From NCBI GenBank assembly GCA_973895155.1, contig OZ316893.1:26908001-26972000 (forward strand): DNA of 64,000 nucleotides. Reading direction: 5' to 3'. Below the pieces are notes generated by a model, which saw only the letters and a list, made by a program, of their open reading frames with translations, was not told the origin of the DNA and did no database searches. This DNA is from Marsupella aquatica. Taxonomy: Eukaryota; Marchantiophyta. Below are positions 46,627 through 59,440 of this stretch, one piece after another. How positions within the stretch are numbered: position 1 is the stretch's first letter; each line of letters begins with the position of its first letter. A program made the position numbers and the translations under genes.

Positions 46627-49350
46627 TCATGATTGTACCTCTTCTGAGATAGGATGATAAAATTCCAACTGCCATGCATGTAAGAGATAACCAGTGTCAC
46701 CTGGCAGTGCTGTGCTTGGTCTTGTGTACCCCCTGGATGAGATGAAATGTACATCAGTTTGCATTCTTAGACAACATTGAGTGCGGTATTCACCTAAAAC
46801 CACAGACTGACGATTCATCAGTAAAGACTAACACCACAGGACACAGCAAAGCGATTTCTGCTTGTGAAGAGAGTATGCTCGTGCAATCTAATCCGCATTT
46901 GAACCCTTGCAAATTAAGGTATTACTTTCCTCCTACTGGAACCACTATGCAAAGTAAATGACAGTCAAATCCGCACCACTCACCCATCATCTTCAAGGGT
47001 GGAACTCTGATGAGCACTTTCAGTAAGACTGCCTTCCAAGTGTTCAGAGGGTCTCCCACCAGCAACATAAAGAGGATCACCTGTATGGCAAACAACAAAT
47101 GAGGTAGCAGCAACATATTATGCGCTCTTAATATAAACATCCACTTCTTTTTCTTAAATGGAAACCTCAAGCGGTGCAATTGGCTTGAAAGGAACACCCT
47201 CAGTTTTAGTATTTTTTGTAATACTTCAATAAAGGTCCCATAGTATCAACAACAGATAAGCCACTAAGGGCCCTACACTAAGATTTGAACAGGAGGCCCG
47301 CTAAAGAGCAGGACTAGTGAGAATGAACATCCACTTTTGCAGATACCAGGAAAATACCTTCCTATCTACCTTTCATAATTGAAGGGCAGAGGTCATGGTT
47401 AGGCAACCTTGCCAAGATAAAAGAACTTGAAGACAAACCTAACAGTGGATGACCTATACTGGCCAGATGTATTCGAATCTGATGGGGTCTTCCAGTCAAA
47501 ATTTCCACCTGAACAGTACAGACGACGACTCATTGCTCATCTGACAATCCATAGAAAGCAAAAATTATGCACTATTAAATCAATAACTATATTCAAAGAA
47601 TTTTGATCAGAAAGATGGGGGCTATGGGCGGAGTGAATTGCAAATGCACAGGGGCTACAAGACATGAGAGCAAAATTCAGGGGATAATATTTGAACTTGA
47701 GAAGGACAGAATCACAACCATAACGTTGACATACCTGAACTAAAGTACAGTTGTCTTGTTTGTTGCACTGGAGAACAACTAATGTGGAAAGCGATGGCTT
47801 TCCTGGAAGTTTTTAAAAATGCCAAAGATGTCCCAAGTGATGAATATGGAGAATCTGAACCAAATCCCAACTCAACCAATGATCTTACAAATACAAAAGC
47901 AAAAGAAACTGCCTTGATATTACACTGATGTTGACACAAAATATATGCTATTGCTTAAGGATCAGTCTACATTCATTCGGAAGGGAAATCTTTTGCATCA
48001 CCTGTTGTGGAGGCCATATACAGTCCTCTTGCAACTCCCAGATATGGAACCCGTCCTATTGGTTGATTGATGGTGATCTGCAACGACGCGGAAATGACAC
48101 ACACCATTCCATGTCATGTTGACAATGAAGGGTCAGACTCTTGAATAAGGGACCCAAAAACTTTGTGAAGTTATCAGTCCAAAGCAAACACTTGGATATT
48201 CACAAACTTCATCGGGTTTTTAAGAAACGCCTTTCACTCACATCCAACAACTTCTTTGGGCAATTCTGGTATGATTCTACTCACAAGTACTTTGTATAGG
48301 CACGTTTGTTTCATGGAGAGCCTGTTCTCACTGTCAGTGCTATATAAATCAGATTGAGAGCACCAGTACATATATTGGCTGTCAGTAGCAGCTATTTCAT
48401 GCTTTCTAACGTGATTCAAGCTTCTCAAACCCCGCCATTTCATCCTTAGCCTGTTAAGATTGTCAGCATGTGTGAATATGCTCACCTGCCTGAGGTGCTT
48501 TCCGTTCCTTCTGCTAGGTCAACTGCAAGTTTGGATTTTGCTTGAGGTGTTTTTGCACATAGAAGTACTCCTGATGACAGGCAAATTGATACATCAACCT
48601 AGAATAAATGGCATCCTACAAAGTGTTCAATGTAGACAGAGATAAACGGATCACACAAAAGTGTGCATGGAGCATCCATTCATAAGTAGTATGGCATGAT
48701 TATATTGATAATAATGGCAGTTGTATGAACATATTTTAACGAGCTAACCAGATGTGCCTCTCCCCAAACGGGTCCCCAAACTATGAATTGGAGAAGTAGT
48801 GCATGGTCCATTAGAAGCTGGTGAAGGACTGGGGCATTCAAACTTTGCAACATTATAGTCTCTCCATTGGAGTTGTGTCAATACAGTTCTTTGCTGGAAA
48901 AGACTGCCTGGTAGAACCTGAAGCCCTAGTAGCTTGTTCAGGACAACTGGTATCAAATTCAAGATCACAGCTGCTAATTAATGTGTGAGAGCAGAAAGCG
49001 GCCAATTCAGAGAATTTATTCGCCTGAAGTGTGTTTGAAGAAAACAACAGCTCACTACCCTGTCTGTTTTTCCAAATCCCCAACATCATCACATGAGCTA
49101 TTGTGGTCATGTGATCTTTCATTAAATCCCCATCTCATTAGTGAGTAGCTTACGCACATAAAGTACAAGTATTATGTATCAGCATAAGTTCCAAAAGTTT
49201 CCATCTGCCTTAAACCAAGGTGCAATTCCTACCAAATCATTGTTTTCATGAACAACTTGCAACACATGCGGTGCAGCAGGTTCTCTCCAGGGTAGCCAAT
49301 GAAACTTGAGAGTAGCTCCCAACTTGCCAGCGCAACAATAGATATTTAGC
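46627..49350 (-). CDS. RluA-family RNA pseudouridine synthase (plant PUS5-like), N-terminus unresolved
   Basis: Exons read on the minus strand: about 49350-49233 (EPAAPHVLQVVHENNDL), 48946-48749 (LGLQVLPGSLFQQRTVLTQL ... RLGRGTSG), 48570-48486 (VLLCAKTPQAKSKLA), about 48460-48240 (YKVLVSRIIPELPKEVV), 48077-48002 (ITINQPIGRVPYLGVARG), 47802-47735, 47508-47439 (VEILTGRPHQIRIHLASIGH), 47080-46984 (DPLYVAGGRPSE) and 46732-46627 (LPGDTGYLLHAWQLEFYHP, stop). All junctions from 48077 onward, and 48749/48570, are in phase. Enzymes of this family isomerise uridine in RNA. Oddities: the catalytic Asp of HRLDRxTSG is Gly (LGRGTSG), which I recall as normal for this plant subgroup; a four-residue insertion (HSLGTRLG) precedes it. 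The phase is off by one base at the junctions before 48077 and before 48946, so the gene may be damaged or my splice choices wrong. Earlier exons were not found. Confidence 0.75.
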
Positions 49351-49894
49351 TAATTTAGCTCATTAAGAATGCTTGTGAAGGAGGAAACCTACACAATATA
49401 CAACCCTGGTTTGGTGGATACCCAACACTAGAATCTATTATGTGAATGGGTAAAGGAAATGCACTTTTTCCAGCAGAATCATTGACTCGTGGCAATATAC
49501 AATCACGCATTCAAGGAGTAACATACAAAACATAAATGTTGAGGCTGGGATGACCTTAGAGTGACATTTGGTTCACTGGCAACCACTCCATCCACCTGTA
49601 TCTGCTGACACCAGGGTCCACTAATCTTTATTTATCTAGGAATCTAAACTCTTCAAATGGAAACAAGTGACACCAACAGAAGGCACTTGATTCATAAGGC
49701 ACTTGATTCATAAGGCACTTGATTCAATGGATTCAGTGGCTTAGGTCCAACTGGCCTAGGTCCAACTGGCTCAGGTCAGTTGGCTAGGTCTAGTAACTTC
49801 ACATAACAATATGATATATGCGGTGTATCATAAACCTAACTATTTTCTTTAAATCAATGAGTGCACACCATATATGACCACATTTTAATGTGTG

Positions 49895-50200
49895 ATTACC
49901 GGCATGGCAATTGGCTAGGGGATTAGCCCAGAACTGAAAGGTACCAGGTTGAATCCTATGTGTGTGGGGGGATGGGTTTTGTGAGTAGTGGGTGAGAGTT
50001 CTAATTATCTCCTCAGCCCCTGGTTGTCCACTTTGCGGCCCTGGTCTAATTCTCCTTCCCTCCTGGTGCTTTCCCTGTTGCGTCCATGAGGACTCACCAT
50101 GGAATGGGTTCACTACAATGAATGTATGTTGCTATTGGGCGGGCTATTGGGGTGGGGAGAGACTACTAAGTTTTCCTCCTCATTTCCATTCAAGACAACA
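49895..50200 (+). mobile_element. Candidate tRNA-derived SINE
   Basis: A possible pol III A box (tggcaattgg, 49905-49914) and B box (ggttgaatcc, 49947-49956) are spaced as in a tRNA gene. A G/T-rich body follows, as in plant SINEs. No tail or target duplication was confirmed, and it does not fold as a true tRNA by eye. Confidence 0.4.
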
Positions 50201-52274
50201 AAAAATAGATAATCAATTGGCTTGAAATGCATCTGGGAAGTGTCAAATGGTAATCCTCAAGAACGTGGCATTTTTCTTCTCATCCCTCTCAAGTATATGG
50301 CTATGTTGTAATTTCTAAATCAGTGCTTAGTTTTCCAGTTAGGAAGATATTTTGGATTCCCAGATTCCCATACCTTATCTTCCACAAAACTAAATATGGT
50401 CCTAGTAAAGTTGGATGAAAGTGTGACACTAGTTACGGATCCCCATCAGAAGTGTATTCCAAATTTCCTGGCTCCATGTGCGACCACATCAACCCTTTTC
50501 ATCACAAACAGGGATGTCTATGTTTGCGACAAGATACATATCAATGTGTGTGTTTGACTCAAGGCCACAAAAACAGTTACACCTAGAAATTGTAAGAAAC
50601 AACCTGTGACAACAAACAGCAATAAGAAAAAAATAACAGCATAAATAAGTTGTCAAATTTTTGAGATTGATGGATGGGATCTGTTGATGATTAACAGTAC
50701 GCATGCACATTGAACTAACGGTACTTTAAGTTTGTCAGGTATTTTTTAAATTTTCATGGGGTTCTTTCTGTGATACGTGGGTACGTCATCATCCTAAGTA
50801 GCATCAAAAGAGTGTTTCAGCCCTAACTTTGTAGACTCAAGTTTGTATGGTGCTACCTAGCTTGCGGACCTACTCACCATACAAAATTGAAGAAAATGGA
50901 TTGCCAAAACTTTCCAATGGTCCTTATCGAACCAATCAGATGGAAAAGAAAAAAAGTGGGACCGTGGGAGTCAGGGAGGAAAAAACACTGCAACTCTGCT
51001 GATTGACATGAAATTAATGATTTGGCACATTCATTTGTATCCAAACAGAATTAATTGAGGGCAACTTGAATGGATCACCAGTGAAAGGTTGTGTAAGAGA
51101 CAAATGACAATGAGCACCTACCTTCTACAACATACTAACACCACTATGAGTCAGTGAAAATAAATCACTGACCAAAGATGAGAAAAATAGACTTTGAGTG
51201 TAAATATGAACTCGTTGTACCCCCCGTTGTACCCTATCTACATGATTACTGGATTGATGACCCTTAGGTGGCTGACCCTTATCCACTCTCGGCCAAGGCT
51301 GTTTGTTGGCAATCCGGGGGTCCATTGGGCAGGTTTTTGGCATTGGATTGTTGTGTTCTCTGGCCCTTGGGTTTATTTTTCTCTATGCCTTGCTAAAGTA
51401 CAGGGGGCCCATTGTTGCCTTTACTGGAAAATTAAGATTAACAAATGTACATTTTCAGAAAGTTGTATCTTAATTATCTATATTTAAGTTCCTATGTGTA
51501 TAGCTGTCATCTCTTAGTTCTCAAATATACTTTTCACTTGGCAACCTACTTCTGATCAAAGATACTGAATTTTTAAAAATATTTTGTTTTGACATTAAAC
51601 TAGGAAACTTTTGGCTTTTCCCTGCACCTCTTGCTTCTCCCTCTGGACGTATATCGTGTGCCGAGAGCCCCACTAGCTCAAGATGATTGGAGATCAATTG
51701 GTACAGACCTAGTGAGGCCCTAGACATACAATAGTTCCTCCCAATTTATCCAATTTTCCAATTTATGTTAATCTCCGATCACTTTTCATCTTCTATTTAT
51801 TGAGGTGACACGTGTACCAAAGAAAATTATGCTTTAAGATGAATCATTTTTTGTAAAACAAGTGTGGACTGTACAATAACTTTGTTATTACCTCTAGGGT
51901 AAAGGCCGGGTACCAAAGGCTTATGATTGTAAGCCACTCAATCCCCAAGGGCAGGGGCCCAAGGAGTGTAGCTCTGGCTTGTCAACCTCCACTTCTTCAG
52001 ATTTACTGTGCATAACATCAATAGAAGATCTTCACTTTGATTCAATTTGTGACAGATTCTTGTTGAAATGGTTGCTGTGTCATCATTAAAGTGGATCATA
52101 TTTGTAACTTTCTCAATAAGCCCTGGTAGGGGGGCATTACATTTGTAAGGCCTGATCCTTGAGGACTGGAGCCCTAGGGGAAGGGTGGGCTACAACCATC
52201 AGATTCTATAATTCCGGGTTTAAGATAAAAACGTAAGGTCATTGAAATTAGCCAAAACAAAGTGTATCATCAAT

Positions 52275-52450
52275 ATGGATAATGGTGGTCCTATGGAACC
52301 CATGATGTCTCGAGCTAACTATCCAAAGACCCCAACAAACTTATGATTCTCCCTAATATCAGTATGGATAGTGGTGGTCCTAGGGAACCCATGATGTCTC
52401 GGGCTACCTATCCAAAGAGCCCATCAAACTTATGAGTCTCCCTATATAGC
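52275..52450. repeat. Tandem duplication, 89-bp unit, with fragments at 53821-53945
   Basis: The string ggtggtcctatggaacccat, then gatgtctcg, then ctatccaaaga and ccatcaaacttatga-like end, starts at 52275 and again at 52364. The final part (gagcccatcaaacttatgag) recurs at about 53829 and 53899, each followed by agcaagggggag, which resembles the polypurine tract of copia elements. Confidence 0.75.
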
Positions 52451-53290
52451 ATGCTCATCCTGGAACATGCTTTATTTTTTGTCTTGTAGTGATCTGAAAG
52501 TAAATAAAATATGAGAGCATAGAAGTGCTGTTATATAAGTAAAGTGTCTACCAAGAAAAGCAGAGTGACCAAGAAAAGGTACAGTCAAACGATGCTACGA
52601 TGTGTGCAGTTACCTCAGGGTGGGTGCCTTATGAATGACACTCCTTTCAATAAAAACCATAAACCTAGGAAATAAAAACATGAGGAGAACTTAAGAGGCT
52701 ATGCATTCATGTTCTTCAGCATCATTTCTCTCACTCGTGGTGGTGGAGCCATTGGTTTCATCTCTAAGAAAACTCATACTGTGAAAGGGGGCTGCCAAAA
52801 TAAGGTGAAAACACTCTAGAATATATACCTAAAACTAAAGGGGTCTAAAAATTAATTTAAAATGTATAGAATACAAAGGCTGCCCCTTGATTAAGGCAGA
52901 TTGAAATGAAAATACATGACACAAAAATCTGAATAAGACAAAATCTGAAATGTGCATTCACCATATAACAGCTTCAAAATTCAATCATTATAAGAGTTCA
53001 TGATTGGGGGCCTGCTTGGGGGCTTCATTTCCACAAAAATGACACATAACATACAACAAAGTATAGGGTCATTTTAATTGATTATAAGGGAAGACCTAAA
53101 AAAATTCTCAAAATAACAATATGGTTTTTCTTATCAAAATTTTAGAATATTCCAAAAATATTCCAACTTTATAGGGGTGAATTTTTTTAAAATTTTATAT
53201 TTTAGGATATCTTAAGCCTAAAATTGTTGTAGGTGATGGAGATATCTCCATATAGTGAGACCTCAGAGTTCTTGTGAGTAATTTTGGTGA

Positions 53291-53494
53291 ATGAAACTCC
53301 TATATGGTGAATCCATCTTCCAGTATTTTGTCTTATTCAAACTTCTTTTCTTGTGTATTTTAATTCAATGTGTCTTACCAAGGTGCATCCCTTGTACACT
53401 TTAGATTTTGAATTTAATCTGGCACCCCTCTAAAATTTTCAACCTTTGATATATTTTTGATCATCCACCCTTTAACAAAGCTCACGGAAGTTCT
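53291..53494 (+). repeat. Dispersed repeat, second copy of 3285-3489
   Basis: Near-identical to 3285-3489 in the same orientation. It is interrupted at its right end by an LTR-like sequence starting TGTTAGATATTG at 53495. Confidence 0.85.
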
Positions 53495-53800
53495 TGTTAG
53501 ATATTGCTTGTCTTGTGATTCATGAGTTAATCACAATTAGTCTAACTTGGGTTAGAACTTAGCTAATGTTAGCGGTAGTGTTGTTGTGCATATAGCTAGG
53601 GCTGATGCCAGACCCTGGTAAAACATACTTAGGCTCATTGTTACGGAATTAATTGAGAGATAGAGAGAGTTTGTGTTATGGATGTTTAGTATGGTCTGTT
53701 GATCTAGAGTGCAATAAAATTATTGTGTGTTCCCGTGGACGTAACCTTATGTGGAGATGAACCACGTATCTCTCTGTGTCGACTATTGTGCATTGAATGA
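53495..53800 (+). mobile_element. Copia-like LTR fragment
   Basis: The sequence starts TGTTAGAT at the break in the dispersed repeat. It contains AATAAAATTATTGTGTG and then CCCGTGGACGTAACC and GATGAACCACGTATCTCT, the R/U5-like string also seen in the solo LTR at 5093-5421. The 3' end is not clear: neither TTCCAACA nor the expected target duplication gttct follows, so it is truncated or rearranged. Confidence 0.65.
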
Positions 53801-56674
53801 TTCATGGGCTTGCCGTTACGTTATCCAAAGAGCCCATCAAACTTATGAGTCTCCCTAATATCTCAGTAGCAAGGGGGAGAGAGTTGCCTTTCAAAAGAGC
53901 CCATCAAACTTATGAGTTTCACTTATATCTCAATAGCAAGGGGGAGGATGCTCTATGATGACGCCCATATTCCATATTTCTTGTGGATGACCCCATGTTG
54001 CATACTTCTTTTCTTTTGCCATTTGCCCCCCATAGGGTGACTGCCGTCTTGAAGCTTGACCTGTCTCCTGTCTCCAAGCGCTTACTCTACTTTACCAGAC
54101 TCTAAGCTTGACCTGTCTCCCGTCTCCAAGCGCTTACTCTACTTTACCAGACTCTACAGTAAGATGTGAGAGCCAGCTACACTGGTATTGTGTGGTAGTG
54201 GCATACTGACATAACAAGTGTATTCCCCAAGGTAGTGAAATTCTTGTGAAACATCGCCACTGCAAGTGGCCTGGTGACCAAATGATCCTACGGCGACAGA
54301 TCTAATGCTCAAGGTTAGGGTTGTTTCCCTGATTTCTGGGTCCTGCGGGGACCACTCACCACTCCCCACCAGGCCAAGCCAAAACATTGATTGCCTGACC
54401 GATTTTCCTCTCCTCTCAACAGTTCATTACTATTCAAAGCCTAACATTCATTGCCAGAAACGCTGATTGAAGCAGTTTTTCAGAGTGTGTTGAGAGATTG
54501 GCGATAAACTTTACTTGAAGCACAAGAAGTCAAGATTTCGAAGCATAAGAAGCCAAGAACCAACATTGGGGCCGACATGCTTGCAGAGCTTGTTTCTCCG
54601 TGGGAGGACCGAGTCGCATCTGTGAATCAACGAGGACAGCAGGATTCCACAGGCATGATTGTGTTTTGTGTGAAACCTAATTGGAACGGAAAGAGCAGTG
54701 GGTCCGACGGTCGTGATCCACATACTGACTTCATATCGACCTTGTAGCAAATACTAATATGAAAAAGAAACAGGCGTTAAATCCAAATCTACAGTAGGCG
54801 GACCTGCAGCGGGTGGCATCCACTCCAATCCAGTGGTGAATAAAACTGATCCAGGCACTCCATCCAAAACTGTCAGCCGTTGTCTACAGCAGTGCTACGT
54901 ACTCCTGCTAAGTCCCGGGTCAATCATAACGATGACGTACACGCGATAGGGAGAATGTAAATCCAAAGGCCTACAAGGTTACCCCTAAATCTACCCACGA
55001 GGGAGGAACGTGCGCTACGGTATCGGCGCTCCCCTAAACGCTTTGGCCGAAAAATTGGCCCAAAATTTTAGTCACATGCTTGGCTTGGTCAGCACAGCAA
55101 TCTGGTGTCAGAATTGAACAGCGGTAGAGGGAATAGCTTTCAGAGGTACTCAAGTCATACAGCTTGCTATGACGGACACCGGCCAGCTATAGTCTAGAAG
55201 TAGTTCAAGACACTCTAGCTACTTCAGATATTTCTTTTGAGTCAAAATGAAATCGCTGCTCCCGACACCAGAGTAAAAATTAAGTGCGGCCCCCTCGGTA
55301 AAAGTTTCCGTTCAGAACAAAGAATAAAGCAATCGCAGCAACCCTTCGACCTTTCTGCGTTCCTGAATGTGTGACCCCACTCCCAAACAGAAGTCATCCT
55401 GGCTGGACGTTTATTCATGATGAGTAAATGTCAGTTTGACTTTTACTCAAAGCTCACCAAACTGGGGTGAAAACAAGTCCGGTCGACAATGTTTCGCTTC
55501 AGAGTTCAGACCATGCGAAAGGAATTGCCATGAATGAAGTTTTTTTTAACACTAATGAATTACTCAATAGTGTCTTCCCATTGTTTCAGGGGTCACAGTT
55601 CTTCTCTGACCCATAGACAGCTGTTACGTTTGTTCCAACCGGGATCAGAGCATAATTCCACTCATGCTCATCAACATGTTGCAACTTATATCCCTGCCAG
55701 GGACTGAGGATGTAAAGGACAAACTACCACAGAAGCCAGCCGGGACCTTGTCCCTCTAAGCTTGAGAAAAATGTTTTGGTAATTAACGTCCTTACTGTGT
55801 AATATTCTTAAAGAGCAAACCGATCCAACCCTCCTTAGCTGGTCAAAATGCAGTCGCGATTCACACCTGCAAAACATAGTGACCAAGAAGCCCTCTGACA
55901 GATTCAGTCAATTTGAGAATACCTTCAGTGGTGTACATGTAAGCAAATGCTATACAATCCGATGCTTCGCACCTTTGCCAGATCCCTCGGTCGAAAGAAA
56001 CCTGGTCCACACACAGATTTCCTTGCAGTGTCAACAAATCAGGTCAGCAAATTTAAAGACAAGACGCCACACATAGGTCTTCAACTCTAGAGGAAAAATG
56101 AGCTCGGTACCACTTCATTGCTGTTTGGAAAGACAATAGCATAAAGAGCACACAGATAGCCAGACATTCTGACGAGTTTGTTGCTCTTTTTAGACGCAAG
56201 CACACAAGTCCACGAAGACAATTCAGAAAGCAGGTGTGCATCCACTTAGTGAAGTTCCTTGGGCGTCAATCCATCTTCAATGTTCGGAGTAAAATCAATA
56301 AAAAAATATTTTGATAGCGCGCCTCAGATGTCAATCCCTGTTACGAAGGTCGGTTTCATCCGGAAGATTATTTAACATTGAGATCGAAGATAATGGACCT
56401 CTCGAGACCATCCGGGCCCGAAAAAACTCTTAATCAATTGATTTGGAAAAATTAGCATCTATCTGATGGGATTAAAAGAATGAGGGGTTCAACCAGTTTA
56501 CAAGCGAGCTCACTTTGTCGTTGTAAGAGCTTGACGGACCTATCGGTGTATAATTGAGGAAAAAAGCAGGTTGAGACTCTCTTGACCTGTCACATAAGGG
56601 GCCAATCTTCTGGACACCCCTGTGCCGGTGCTGCTACCTGTAAAATTTAGTCGAAAGTGGTGTAAGCTTCCTTG
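53801..56674. other. Intergenic region with small repeats
   Basis: Contains the agcaagggggag fragments noted above and a tandem duplication at 54052-54155. Otherwise no gene is recognisable; short open frames have no domain. Confidence 0.5.
54052..54155. repeat. Tandem duplication, 52-bp unit, two copies
   Basis: The string aagcttgacctgtctcc, then gtctccaagcgcttactcta, then ctttaccagactct, occurs at 54052-54103 and 54104-54155 with one difference. Confidence 0.9.
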
Positions 56675-59440
56675 TTAGTGGCCGAAATTACACATTTGGA
56701 CAAACTCCATGTCATAGTCAACATATTTGGTCCAGAATTCTCTGTATTGATTGAAGGCAAGGTCAAGCCACGGCTTCATGTTGCCATTGTAGTGAATGAC
56801 AGCAGCAGACTTGATCTGATCGATAGGGATGCTTGGATTGTATCCCAAGCCGAGCACATGCCAGCTTTTATCAAGAGGTTTAGTCGTGCTGTAAAAAGTG
56901 ATCAGACCGGGAGGTAACGTTCCCAGCTTCCACAAGGTCCGGTTCTCATTCTGCAAACGCGGAACAAAGGTAAGCAGTCTGCGGCCATGCCAATCATTAG
57001 AAACCCATATTCAGAACGATTCTCTATAACATTTTTGCAGCAGTCCTTCAAGAATATTGAGCACATCGCGTGTTGGTCAGACTAAAATAGACAACGACGA
57101 AAGTGAAACGGAAACATTCAACTCAAGCTGACGTGACTAAACAAAACACGACTCCCATCCCATTTCATCATACAACTGAGACGAAGCTTGAAAGAGACAC
57201 ATGGTTACCCAGCCTTACCAAGTTCTGCCAATAATGATACTCCTCGGTGCTCTTTTCCCTGCGCCATGCATCCAAATCGAAGAAGTTCATGCCGTATGCC
57301 CAACCGCAAGCCTTCGGATCAAATTTCTCTTGTATCAACGGGTGTGAGAAGTTCAGATACTTGTCATATCTATGAAATGAGCCGAAACAGGTTTCCACGG
57401 CACCGTTCACGTTCCCATCCATATCAATTTCCCACAGACCTGTGAGATCTTTCTGCACGACGATATCGTCGTCTAAGAACAGAATCCTGTGTAACTTGGG
57501 GTACATCTCCGGCAGATAAAATCGTAAATGATTGAGCATAGACAAATACTTAGGATTCCTGAATTTCATATTCGCGGTGTCCTTGGTGGCATTTTCCATC
57601 TCGTTCTCAAAATAAAAACGCTGCAAATTCGCAGACTCCAATTGGCGCAACACAGGTACGTACGACGAATTCAGAAATTTGAAGTCTTCCACCGCTTTGA
57701 CGTCTATGTGAGCCCCTTGCGGAGGACGTTTCTTAAACCAGACGGTCATCGCTCCGAGATTCATCTTATCAGTCACGACGTGAAAAACATGCTTCGACGG
57801 TTCGTTGACGTTCTTGATCGCCGAGTTCACAACGACCGAAGCGGCGATGACATTATCGGAGAAAATTGCGTAGTGATAGAGGTTCGGGTCTTCCAGCTCG
57901 GGGGCACTGAGATCTCGAATATACTTGTGAGGGTGAGCGACACGCTCTTGCATGAGCCTCATGGAAATACAGTGCAAACTTTTAGGAATGGATTTCGCGG
58001 CAACAAGGCTCGAGAATGCTCCCTGCTTTTTAGCTCTGATCAGCTGGTCATTGGCGGAAAACAGCGTATCCTTCAACTTCTGAATTTTAACCTGAGTGTC
58101 ATAAACTTCTCTCGCATCCAAGGTCACCTTCTTAGTTTCAGTCATGTACTCCCTTAGCGCTCTCTCAAATTGATTCAGCACCTCCTTGTCAACGAAATCA
58201 TCCTCCACCAAGGCTCTGTACTCCGGCTTGCTCAAAAATTCGGTGTAATTCGCTGCTGTCTCCTCGAACAAGCGGAGTTGCCGCATGGTGTCCAGCTTCG
58301 CCTTACGAGCGAAGGAAGCATATGTGTTGACAGTAACTATTTGGTCCTTGGCCATTTTAAAATACTGATCTACTTTGGCCTTCAAAGGATCGGGATGTGG
58401 TTTCAACGCCAAAAACGTGCGCGAAATGTAGGCATGGAGATGATTTGATGCCATATACGTCTTGTCTAGTCCTACCTGCATGAAAGCTTGGTGTCATTCA
58501 AGCTACGAGGTGGAAAAGACACTACAGCAGCGTCTTTCCATTCTCTAACGCAAATGCAGATACACCAGCAAGTGTCCAGAATGACCTCACAAACCAACGT
58601 AGTCACAGCGTTCGAAAAAAATTAGCAAAAATCTCAAACTGAAACAACTTAAAACAGGCATAGACTGAACACAGGTCAATGATAAGAGGCAATGAATGAA
58701 GGAAGGATGTAAGGCAAGACACACTGAATGAAGGATTGAAAGGCACTGATAACGGAAAATGGACGACATTGTTGACAATAAATCGACCTATGGCTGCACT
58801 CACTGCACGCACTGCACTCACTACACCAGACCTGAAATGTTGAGACCAAGGAGTGCCGAATCTCACTTCTAAGTCGCGCAAATTGGTGTCAGATGTACGG
58901 GGTACACAATGTCTATCTTCACTGTAACTTCGGTTTCCGCAATAAGTTTGTGATCGGAGTATTGAAGCAATTCCTGTGCAGGTATGCGAAACTAAGAGTA
59001 GAACGAGACAATTGTGCTTTCGGAGCCCGAACACGCCCACTACAGTACATGACTGAACAAAAATTGGATTCCAAGGCCTTGCTAAGAGCAATGGTCAAGA
59101 GTAAAATCAATGGAACAAATTAACGACAGATTATCGACACGAGAATGAGCGAATGCACTACAGTTTTTTCGGAGGCTCAGGGAGACGACAGAGGTATGAT
59201 GGGTGAGATAGCTGCACACAAACACCGACAGAGAGGGAGGAAGGGGGACAGAGCAAGCCACGGAGCGATAGGGAGGGAGAGCGAAAGAGTGCCTGTGCTA
59301 CGCACCGGTCTTGTGATTTTGTGATCACGGTAGAGTAGAGCTATGGAGCACACGCAGAGTAAGCAGAGCATAGTCGGAATAATAGGCCTGTAAGCGAAGA
59401 CCTTCGCTCTTCCAGCCAACCTGCTACCCCGCATCGCCAT
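56675..59440 (-). CDS. GAUT8: GAUT8/QUASIMODO1-like galacturonosyltransferase (GT8)
   Basis: Exons on the minus strand: 59440-59306, 58973-58923 (tentative), 58475-57219 and 56950-56675, all phase 0, giving about 572 residues; Arabidopsis GAUT8 has 559. The N-terminus has a short basic tail and one membrane helix (IIPTMLCLLCVCSIALLY), typical of a Golgi type II enzyme. The GT8 domain includes LHCISMRLMQERVAHP, YHYAIFSDNVIAASVVVNS, HVVTDKMNLGAM, the metal-binding ILFLDDDIVVQKDL, GAVETCFGSFHRY and WAYGMNFFDLDAWRR. The last exon has TLPPGLITFYSTTKPLDKSW and HYNGNMKPW, and ends VDYDMEFVQMCNFGH. The enzyme family adds galacturonic acid to homogalacturonan in pectin synthesis. The ortholog call rests on near-identity with GAUT8 across YHYWQNL and NENRTLWKLG. 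No damage seen; the 51-bp second exon is the weak point. Confidence 0.93.

Larger units (their letters stand above)
49351..53290. other. Repeat-rich intergenic DNA
   Basis: May hold the missing 5' exons of the pseudouridine synthase, but I could not identify any. Contains a short tandem repeat (cacttgattcataagg, about 49683-49730), a SINE candidate and an 89-bp tandem duplication listed separately. Confidence 0.45.

Noticed and set aside
49901-49970. True tRNA gene
   Set aside because: Only the two pol III boxes fit; no acceptor or anticodon stem pairs convincingly.
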